This document shows positions 17,054 to 23,764 of a stretch of 64,000 bases of DNA, piece by piece. The DNA is from CAKZNE01 sp002695025 (lineage in GTDB: Bacteria > Bacteroidota > Bacteroidia > Flavobacteriales > Schleiferiaceae). Position numbers and translations under genes: made by a program. The notes under the pieces are model-generated. The model searched no databases and was not told the origin of the DNA. It was given only the letters and a program-made list of their open reading frames with translations. The stretch spans positions 31,939 through 95,938 of the forward strand of contig CAJWML010000016.1 in NCBI GenBank assembly GCA_913043285.1. Direction: 5' to 3'. Position 1 is the stretch's first letter. Each line of letters begins with the position of its first letter.

Positions 17054-17898
17054 CGTTCTAAGTTTTTGGGGTTAGTATTCTGGCGGATGAGCCGTAATTG
17101 CTTCAGAAGTTGATCTTCCTGGCTACGTTCTTGTGGATTGATAAGCAACTGAATGTTTTCGGGAGCTAGCCCTAATGAAGTGAACCGGTATTTCCTTCCG
17201 CTTTCTGAAATGACCCCGGTGGGCACTCCATCGGCATTACGTTCATAATGGATATAGCCTTGATCTAATAGCTTATCCAGAAAATCCTGTTTGGAAGTGG
17301 CAGTACCATAGGCTTCGTGTACTAAGGTCTTTAGCTGTTTACGTTCACTGGTGCCGGTGCGTTTTTGGAGTTGAAATTCAGGTTCTCGTAAATAGGCTTT
17401 TCCTTTGCCATGCTCCACTTGTGAATGTTCCAGTTCAGGGAACTGTTCCTTCACAAAAGCCTCCATTTCTATCTTTAACTGATGGAGTTCTTGTTTGCGC
17501 AACCCGCTGGACTTATTCTCCCGGTACCTTGTCCCCGACTCCAGCACATGAATATGGGGACTGTTGGTGTCAAAATGAGGGACGGCTACTGCGATAATAT
17601 CGCCACGCAGTTGCAGGTACTTCTTAGCAATTTCCTGCATCATTTCAGGAGTAACGTGCTCTTTGTCGCCCTCCCCCAGACTTAGAATAGAGTGGTAATA
17701 ATAGACCCTTCCAGAGGTCACCTTGCGGTAGGCTTCATTGCTCAGGAACTCATCCACAATCCCTTCCTTATGGGTATAAGGACTACGGAGGTTGTGAAGG
17801 ACGGGCTTGGATAATCCGCCTGCTGTATCACGGGTGATATAGTCAAGGGTATGACCGAATGACAAATTCTGCCTGGAAAGCATTTTCAATACGGGCAT
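17050..17898 (-). CDS. Relaxase, MobA/VirD2 type
   Basis: The 282-aa protein has the relaxase three-His signature H108-x-D110-x4-H115-x-H117 ('PHFDTNSPHIHVL') and an N-terminal Tyr20 in 'TLDYITRD', the likely nicking nucleophile. It would cut oriT and lead the strand out of the cell. The C-terminal part after residue 185 is the module repeated in the next gene. It is shorter than most relaxases and lacks helicase or primase domains. A MobC-like gene lies 4 bp upstream and the coupling ATPase next, the classical mobilization order. Confidence 0.88.
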   Translation of the reverse strand: MPVLKMLSRQNLSFGHTLDYITRDTAGGLSKPVLHNLRSPYTHKEGIVDEFLSNEAYRKVTSGRVYYYHSILSLGEGDKEHVTPEMMQEIAKKYLQLRGDIIAVAVPHFDTNSPHIHVLESGTRYRENKSSGLRKQELHQLKIEMEAFVKEQFPELEHSQVEHGKGKAYLREPEFQLQKRTGTSERKQLKTLVHEAYGTATSKQDFLDKLLDQGYIHYERNADGVPTGVISESGRKYRFTSLGLAPENIQLLINPQERSQEDQLLKQLRLIRQNTNPKNLER

Positions 17899-17902
17899 GG
17901 CT

Positions 17903-18316
17903 TTAGGTTTTGAGATAGTTTAGAAGTTGGGTCTCCGCTGAAAGGAGCTTTTGGAGGGTAAGCTCATCGGCTCCATTGGAATGAATGCGGTTGATAGCCA
18001 GTCCAAGGTCTTTGGCACAAGCTAATAATTGCTCCCGATTGGGTATGAAAACAACCCCTTTGCAATAGCTGATCAAAAGCTCTTTGGCAAGCGGTGTAGG
18101 CTTACAGGATTCCTGCTGGCAATAGGCTTTAATCTCGGCATATTCCTCTTTGGTAAGGGTAAAGCGGATCTCATGCTTGTTGCGGTTTTGTCTGGCCCAC
18201 TGGTTCTGGTAGAGCCTGCGGTATTCCCGCTTCAGGCGCTTGATCTCCTTGGGGTTATGCAAAGCTCCGTGTTCTTTCAAAAAGCGGTAGAGTTTCTTAG
18301 ATCGTATCCTGCTCAT
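17903..18316 (-). CDS. MobC-like relaxosome accessory protein
   Basis: The 137-aa, strongly basic protein contains 'HEIRFTLTKEEYAEIKAYCQ', a ribbon-helix-helix-like start, and 'NREQLLACAKDLGLAINRI', as in MobC/plasmid mobilization relaxosome proteins. It would bind oriT and help the relaxase melt it. It overlaps the coupling ATPase gene by 20 bp. Confidence 0.75.
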   Translation of the reverse strand: MSRIRSKKLYRFLKEHGALHNPKEIKRLKREYRRLYQNQWARQNRNKHEIRFTLTKEEYAEIKAYCQQESCKPTPLAKELLISYCKGVVFIPNREQLLACAKDLGLAINRIHSNGADELTLQKLLSAETQLLNYLKT

Positions 18317-19802
18317 GGGTGGTAGTATTTGAGGTGAGTGATTGGAGGTATTCTGAAATATTGATTAGGGGTGGTAGCCTGTCTTCCCCATCTTCTATAT
18401 CAGTAAATAGTGAAGCCGGTGGCAGTTGGGTTTTCTTTAAAAGGCTTGGAATACGGTAATAGGGCGTGAGCTTGGCTAGAATGGGTTTTTCATTAGTGAC
18501 GGTAATGAGTCCCTTCCCTTTGGGTAAGGTCATAATCTCATCCACGGTCATAAGCGGACGGGTCTTTTGGTGTCCCGTTTCTTTATCCTGGTACTGATAG
18601 CTCCCCAACTCCTTGGAAAGTGCCTGTGCGGTATCCAGCGAAGCGGTTAAATACAGTTTGGTCTTGAGGTTGGATAAGATGCTTCGGGCACCTTCGCGAC
18701 CGAAGGAGGTGGTAAGCTGATTTTCAGCGTCCTGGCAAAAAACGGCTATGCTCCCGGCATATTTCCTCACATTGGCCGCCAGTATGGATAGGTTGATGGT
18801 CAAAATCGGGGTTTCATCCAGTATAAAGCTCATATTCAGATCATTATTATCGGGTAACGACTCAAAAAAGGATTCAAAATATTGGGTCAGAAAGATGCTG
18901 GATAAGGGGGCATAGTAGTCCATATTCACCGTGGAAGAATGGATATATACCACTGTCTTTTCTTTTCGCCACTGCTTGAAGTCTCCGAGAGTGTCGGTGG
19001 AGGTGACCCGGATAATGTGCTCATCCAAATCATACATCTTCAGGGCAGTGCTTGCCGAAGCCAGTATGCCACTGCGGGTGTTTTCAGAATTACCCATTAG
19101 CGAAGCATATTTATCAAATAAACCCGGATCACGGTCGCAGACCGTAGCTACTAAGCGGTCGACTTCTTGGTGGCCAGTGCCTTGCAACAGGTCAACGATA
19201 TGGGCGGCTTCCCGCAGGGTCTGGTATTCCTTGGGTAATAGTTTGACGATCCTGAAAACGGTAACCAGCAGGCTGATGGCACTGGCATTCCAGAAGTCCT
19301 TTTTCTTTTCGGAACTGGCTTCTACCAGTTGGGTGGCCAGCTTGCTGTAGTGCGACAGGGTGGTGGCTCTATGTAAAGGATTAAATCGGTGACTATGATT
19401 GGCATCAGACCAGTCGATACGGATAATGGTGTAGCCCTGGCTTTCCAAAAAACCGCTGGTCTTTTCGTATAACTCTCCCGATGGGTCGTGGATGATTTTT
19501 GAACCGTTATCCTGCAAGCAGGACGGGATGCCGGCTATGGTGGATTTACCACTTCCCGAGCCACCGTTGATCAGTACTCCCGTACGGGAGAGTTCGGGGC
19601 TGATGCTCTTGGTTCCGGTCAAACAAAAGCCATTATGACGTCTGGAGAGGATAGAGGATTCAGAGGCAAACTTGGCTTTCAGGGAATGATCTTTCCCCAC
19701 CAGATTATCTAGGGCATTATCCAAAATAGATTCGGTGGATTCCAGTAGCCATGCTCCGAAATTTTGGAAGAGTGTCCAGAATGTATGCAGTATGGTTTTC
19801 AT
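18297..19802 (-). CDS. VirD4/TraG-type coupling ATPase
   Basis: The 501-aa protein has Walker A 'GGSGSGKS' (80-87) and Walker B 'SFILDE' (D329-E330), and RecA/FtsK-like order. An N-terminal amphipathic stretch stands in for the usual two transmembrane helices; the small membrane protein encoded next to it may supply the anchor. It would bring the relaxosome to a T4SS encoded elsewhere. Central gene of the mobilization operon. Confidence 0.82.
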   Translation of the reverse strand: MKTILHTFWTLFQNFGAWLLESTESILDNALDNLVGKDHSLKAKFASESSILSRRHNGFCLTGTKSISPELSRTGVLINGGSGSGKSTIAGIPSCLQDNGSKIIHDPSGELYEKTSGFLESQGYTIIRIDWSDANHSHRFNPLHRATTLSHYSKLATQLVEASSEKKKDFWNASAISLLVTVFRIVKLLPKEYQTLREAAHIVDLLQGTGHQEVDRLVATVCDRDPGLFDKYASLMGNSENTRSGILASASTALKMYDLDEHIIRVTSTDTLGDFKQWRKEKTVVYIHSSTVNMDYYAPLSSIFLTQYFESFFESLPDNNDLNMSFILDETPILTINLSILAANVRKYAGSIAVFCQDAENQLTTSFGREGARSILSNLKTKLYLTASLDTAQALSKELGSYQYQDKETGHQKTRPLMTVDEIMTLPKGKGLITVTNEKPILAKLTPYYRIPSLLKKTQLPPASLFTDIEDGEDRLPPLINISEYLQSLTSNTTTHEQDTI

Positions 19803-19805
19803 GGG

Positions 19806-19955
19806 TTAGTTTTTGGATTGTATGTGTTCGCTGAGTGCCGTATTGATCGCTTTCAAAATCTCTTCTCCGAGCTTGGTACAGCAGAAAATCAGAAGGATGC
19901 ACACATTTACCAGGAGCAGGAAAAAGGACTTCAGAAAATTGAACAGGAGCTTCAT
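19806..19955 (-). CDS. Small membrane protein of the mobilization operon (49 aa)
   Basis: Found by reading the gap between the lipoprotein and coupling ATPase genes. From the ATG at 19955 it reads MKLLFNFLKSFFLLLVN, a single strong transmembrane helix, then a charged tail ending HIQSKN. The ATG overlaps the upstream stop as ATGA, and the ATPase gene follows after 3 bp, so it is almost surely translated. It may anchor the coupling protein, which has no clear membrane helices. Confidence 0.65.
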   Translation of the reverse strand: MKLLFNFLKSFFLLLVNVCILLIFCCTKLGEEILKAINTALSEHIQSKN

Positions 19956-20671
19956 GGTGCGGTCAGGGGTGAGGTGATCAGGTTCCCGGCTATCTGTACC
20001 CTGGCTCCTTTCCGGCTAAGCATGGTTTCATACAGCCGTGACATGGCCGTGAATAGTTCATGATCTTCGGGCGTTGCTTGATACACAATATGGATAGTGA
20101 TCCCGGAGAGGTCTTCCAGCGAAAGTTCCTCTTGGAATAACCGGATCACGGAATCAGGCTGTTTCAATAGCAGTTGCCAGTCGTGCGGACGGTATATCGA
20201 AAATGCAGGGGTGTTTTCAAGCAGGTCACTGGATATGACCGCCACCTTATGAATCGCATTACTTTTAGATAATTCGTTGAGTTCACTAGCGATACCGTAG
20301 TACAAATAGGATTGCTCTTTGGTAGTCTGTGACGGCTTCTGCTTCAATAGGGCTTCGGTGTCTTTCAGGAAGTGTTTGACGTGCAGTTTGCGTTGCTGTT
20401 CGGTCATGGCATTCGGCTGGCCCGGTACTAAGTGGGATTCGGAAATATGCCCGTGACGGATATCAGAGAGTTCCCGCTGGCGAATGGATACTTCGTAGTA
20501 CAACAGTTCGGTATTGGAATAGTCCAGGAACTGCCGTACATCTTCGTAGCTCAGTGGCTCTATCTTATCGGTGGAGTCTTTTAGGATGACCATATCCAAC
20601 AGTGGACGCAGTTCCCTGCCACAGGCGGTGACCAGTAGGATCAGGAGTATGCAAAGAATAGTCGTTTTCAT
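19952..20671 (-). CDS. Lipoprotein of the mobilization operon
   Basis: The 239-aa product has a signal peptide with lipobox V-T-A-C (Cys17). The body is helical and charged, with no recognised domain. ATGA-type overlaps link it to the membrane protein gene upstream and the small membrane protein downstream. Its place next to a coupling ATPase suggests an envelope component of DNA transfer, or an exclusion function; this is inference. Confidence 0.65.
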   Translation of the reverse strand: MKTTILCILLILLVTACGRELRPLLDMVILKDSTDKIEPLSYEDVRQFLDYSNTELLYYEVSIRQRELSDIRHGHISESHLVPGQPNAMTEQQRKLHVKHFLKDTEALLKQKPSQTTKEQSYLYYGIASELNELSKSNAIHKVAVISSDLLENTPAFSIYRPHDWQLLLKQPDSVIRLFQEELSLEDLSGITIHIVYQATPEDHELFTAMSRLYETMLSRKGARVQIAGNLITSPLTAP

Positions 20672-21786
20672 TTTTTGGGGTTTTTAGTGGATATATTCTG
20701 GAAATAGGTGGTTAAGTGATAGTGGAGCTTCTGATCGAAGGAGTTCGGTACTACGCTCTTATCCAACCGATGGCGGATGTTACTTTGGATGTAGTTGGCT
20801 TTGACGTATTCAACCAAGCTCAACGCATCTTCTTCATCCCGCTTGGCGGTTTGGTTACGGGAAATCTCAAACTGCTTCAGGTTATCGATCTCTTCTGTGG
20901 CAGTGGTGATGCGCTGTAAAAGTTCATCGAGCTTGCGCTCGCTGTCTTTAACAGCTTTCTTAAGGCTCCGGGCCTTGAAAATGCTGAACCATTGTTCTTT
21001 GGTCGGGGCTAGTTTGGTGAGCAAAACGGCTGGTAGGAATACCACCCAGGAGATACACATGAACAGGAGTGCTTCCGTTGGATCAGCATAGCTGAAAAGG
21101 TTGCCGGAGGTGCTGTCTTCCAAACTCATAGTGAACATATTAATCTGCCCACTTCTGAGCAAACCCATAAATAGAAAAGCCAGAGAAATACCAATTATGA
21201 TTGATGCTCTGATCAGAAATTTTGTAGCAGGGTTTTTAGGGAGATTCCACCACCGCATGACCTGATGGGCCATTATGGTCAGGCACAGTCCGTAGATCAG
21301 GGCGGTAAACAGTGCGGTGAGATAATCGGGAACGAAAGTCCTAATAGCTTGAAGGGATATCAGCCCTTCCATCAGTCCCAGGAGCAAGATGATGACCGAA
21401 ATAATGATGGCCATCACCGAAGGAAAGCTGTCCTTATGGTATTGGTAGTCCTTCCGTACCTGGGCGTGGTGGGATTGTATATCATCCCTTTCGTTTCTGC
21501 TTTGCTCTAAGATGCGCTCCTGCTTTTCAATCGCCAGGACTACGTCTTCATCGGCTTTGTGAAGGTTTCTGAGGTCATTGATTAACCCTTGTATCTGCAC
21601 CAGCAGGTGGGAAATAAACAATAGGAGCTTGTCGCCTTTGCGGGGAAGGTTGGACTCGGCATCGCGCTTCCCTGCTTCTTTGGCATCCTGGCCAAGTTGG
21701 GTTTTTACGCTCTCGATGAGTTGTTGGGCTTCCGGCTTGTGGTACTGCTGGAATTGGACCCATGTGTTGGATGTTTCTGAATTCAT
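20668..21786 (-). CDS. Four-helix membrane protein with coiled-coil ends
   Basis: The 372-aa protein has an N-terminal coiled coil (about residues 60-115), four transmembrane helices (about 122-146, 155-178, 188-208, 230-252) and a second coiled coil after residue 265 that leads into a charged tail. The layout suggests a cytoplasm-facing scaffold in the inner membrane. It is coupled to the lipoprotein gene (20668-20671 overlap). No family recognised. Confidence 0.65.
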   Translation of the reverse strand: MNSETSNTWVQFQQYHKPEAQQLIESVKTQLGQDAKEAGKRDAESNLPRKGDKLLLFISHLLVQIQGLINDLRNLHKADEDVVLAIEKQERILEQSRNERDDIQSHHAQVRKDYQYHKDSFPSVMAIIISVIILLLGLMEGLISLQAIRTFVPDYLTALFTALIYGLCLTIMAHQVMRWWNLPKNPATKFLIRASIIIGISLAFLFMGLLRSGQINMFTMSLEDSTSGNLFSYADPTEALLFMCISWVVFLPAVLLTKLAPTKEQWFSIFKARSLKKAVKDSERKLDELLQRITTATEEIDNLKQFEISRNQTAKRDEEDALSLVEYVKANYIQSNIRHRLDKSVVPNSFDQKLHYHLTTYFQNISTKNPKK

Positions 21787-21794
21787 AAGGGTAT

Positions 21795-21950
21795 TTATTT
21801 GTGATTAGAATTATGATTTGAATTTTGCTTATTGGCCCACCATTGCTTCAGCAGAGCATTGAGGTTCAACCTTCTGCCTTTTGCGATTTGCTCGTGAACT
21901 TCTGGATCAGGTACGGGAGGGGTATGGGGGTTTGTGGTCTCTTTTTTCAT
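21795..21950 (-). CDS. Small hydrophilic protein (51 aa)
   Basis: From the ATG at 21950 the frame reads MKKETTNPHTPPVPDPEVHE, then a basic helix (AKGRRLNLNALLKQWW) and an Asn/His-rich end. It lies head to tail 8 bp before the next operon gene. Short and unlike any family I know; supported by position and tight spacing. Confidence 0.45.
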   Translation of the reverse strand: MKKETTNPHTPPVPDPEVHEQIAKGRRLNLNALLKQWWANKQNSNHNSNHK

Positions 21951-22004
21951 GAGATAGGGATTAGGCTCTCCCCAAGACGGGAGAGCTATTGGGAAAATGA
22001 TGGA

Positions 22005-22436
22005 TTACAGTTCGCCTTTCAGCCAGTGAAAGGAGGGGTTCGAAGCATGGTAGCGCAGACCTGCTTCGGTAAGCTGGCAGGCCTTCTGGTGGAAATACTT
22101 CCGGGAGGCTTTCTGTACCAGCACCTTGCTCAACAAGAACTTGGTATAGGCTCGCTTAAAAAGGTATTTGGGATTTTTGGGCTTAACACCGTGTTTCCAG
22201 GCGATGGTGACGATTTCGTCATACTGGTCATTGGCCCATTCCAGGTAAGAGAGTTCCTTATCCTCTTCATAGCATAAACCATAATACTTACCCTTTAGAT
22301 AGGCATGGTACATGGCTAAACCGGGATTGAGTTTTTCGGGGTCGATCCCCAGGAGTTCGAGGTACCCTTCTTCACGGGTGTCCGAAACTTTGATTTTGGA
22401 GTTGATCTCTTTGAGATCGGAAAATGAAATGTTCAT
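22005..22436 (-). CDS. Hypothetical protein, first gene of the mobilization operon
   Basis: The 143-aa, helical, Lys/Tyr-rich protein ('YHAYLKGKYYGLCYEEDKEL') has no signal peptide. It is the first gene of the long minus-strand series that ends with the AlbA-type gene. An early regulatory or DNA-binding role is possible from position only. A hairpin (GCTCTCCC/GGGGAGAGC, about 21968-21990) follows its stop but has no T-run. Confidence 0.55.
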   Translation of the reverse strand: MNISFSDLKEINSKIKVSDTREEGYLELLGIDPEKLNPGLAMYHAYLKGKYYGLCYEEDKELSYLEWANDQYDEIVTIAWKHGVKPKNPKYLFKRAYTKFLLSKVLVQKASRKYFHQKACQLTEAGLRYHASNPSFHWLKGEL

Positions 22437-22483
22437 GTTACTGTGTATTAAAAGTTAGAATTCCTTTAATCCACAGATAGAGC

Positions 22484-22510
22484 TTGACAATATTATCCAA
22501 TATGGATAAT
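22484..22510 (+). promoter_or_regulatory. Palindrome and sigma70-like promoter upstream of the mobilization operon
   Basis: ATTATCCAATATGGATAAT (22492-22510) is a perfect palindrome (8-bp arms, ATA centre). It overlaps TTGACA (22484) and GATAAT (22505), 15 bp apart on the plus strand. It sits 56 bp ahead of the first mobilization gene, which reads the other way, so it could be an operator for both directions. Confidence 0.45.
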
Positions 22511-22612
22511 CAACAGCGGCCGTTTGAATACTACCAATATTCTCTCAGCAAGTCGTCAGCTTTACCTAGTTGGATGATGGCGAAGCCCGCTAACTTTTAG
22601 CGGGTTTTTTTC
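22511..22612 (+). ncRNA. Candidate small RNA or oriT segment
   Basis: A plus-strand promoter-like pair ends at 22510, and a strong plus-strand terminator ends at 22612, with no open reading frame between them. This would give a transcript of about 95 nt, antisense to nothing visible. An origin of transfer in the same interval is an equal possibility because it stands before the mob operon. Confidence 0.3.
22583..22612 (+). terminator. Plus-strand Rho-independent terminator in the 22.5-kb intergenic region
   Basis: GCCCGCTAA/TTAGCGGGT stem with a CTTT-type loop followed by TTTTTTT on the plus strand. No plus-strand protein gene precedes it. A copy of TTTCAAAGAAC (boxA complement) follows at 22623-22633. 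Confidence 0.7.
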
Positions 22613-22714
22613 TTCACCATCGTTTCAAAGAACTGCGGTAAAACTATAGCTATTAATATGGCAGTCAGGTAGTTAAAATCTGAGAAATCGTTAGATGTTT
22701 CTCAAGGATTTGTT

Positions 22715-23764
22715 TTAAGATATACCCGAAATGTTTTTATAAAAGGAGCGAAGTATTGGGTGATAATCTTTGACCGATCGGTCATAATCCCTTTCTTCTT
22801 GTTTTAAGAAGCGTTTGAAGCTTGTCTCTATAACCTCTGTAGATTTTTTGAAGGCAATTCGAGAAGTAATCTTCTTGAGCATATAAGAAGGATTGTATAG
22901 AATATTGGCAAATTTACCGACAGGTATATCGAGCCCTTCGGAGATTATGGTTCTAATATTCTCCGCTGAATCGAAACGGAATAATACCGCTTCTGTTTGA
23001 TCTTCTGAGTTAATGGTAAAAAGAGAGCCTAACCTCTCCTTTCCATTTAGTCCAAAGTCTGTTTGATAAGTGGCAAATAAAAAATTTTGTCTACTTAATA
23101 AGGGAGGGGTTGACAGTTTCTTTCTAGCATTTCTCCAGATGTTTTGGTTCTTTTTATCTTTAAAGAAATTCTCTTTGTTGATTCCATCTTCCAAATCAAT
23201 GCCTTTCGGATAAGTGTAAAAAGTAAAATCACTTCGATTTTCCCATAGGTTAGCAACCTCTCGCTCATGAATCAACTGATCTACACTTTCACGTAAAGTT
23301 TCCACTACTTCATTAGGCTCATCCATTATTACATCAGGGGTCAGAACCTTAAGAAAGGATTGAGGGAACTCTCCTCGTACTTCGCTTGAATTCAATACCT
23401 TATATATTTTTTTTGTTGAACCTGCATTTCTTGTATTAAGAACGACTATTGGAGGAAAGTTTACCCGATTCAATTTTCTAAATAGCATTTTAATGACATC
23501 AAGCGCAGTCCCAGCTATTCTGTTGTCTTCATGGTGTTCTGATTTCACCAGCCATTCTAACTCATAGTCGAGAAAAATAATATCTGGCTGAGCTTTCTCT
23601 AAGTCTTGTTCAAAGTTAAGTACAGTAAACGAAGATGTTGGTTTGGTGCTAACCAGATCAATACTGAAGGTAAGGTCATTTCGCTCATTTAGTGATTGAA
23701 TTTTCTCCTTATAAGCATTAAATGTCTTAGGGTTATCTTCTACAATGTATATCTTATACGTCAT
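22715..23764 (-). CDS. Response regulator with uncharacterised output domain
   Basis: The 349-aa protein has a receiver-like N-terminus with acidic pair E9-D10 and phospho-acceptor D66 in 'PDIIFLDYELE'; the domain is unusually loose, with long insertions ('VKSEHHEDN', 94-105). The remaining part (about 190-349) matches no standard LytTR, winged-helix or Fis output that I can see. It overlaps the stop of the sensor gene by 4 bp, so the two form one two-component system. Confidence 0.72.
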   Translation of the reverse strand: MTYKIYIVEDNPKTFNAYKEKIQSLNERNDLTFSIDLVSTKPTSSFTVLNFEQDLEKAQPDIIFLDYELEWLVKSEHHEDNRIAGTALDVIKMLFRKLNRVNFPPIVVLNTRNAGSTKKIYKVLNSSEVRGEFPQSFLKVLTPDVIMDEPNEVVETLRESVDQLIHEREVANLWENRSDFTFYTYPKGIDLEDGINKENFFKDKKNQNIWRNARKKLSTPPLLSRQNFLFATYQTDFGLNGKERLGSLFTINSEDQTEAVLFRFDSAENIRTIISEGLDIPVGKFANILYNPSYMLKKITSRIAFKKSTEVIETSFKRFLKQEERDYDRSVKDYHPILRSFYKNISGIS

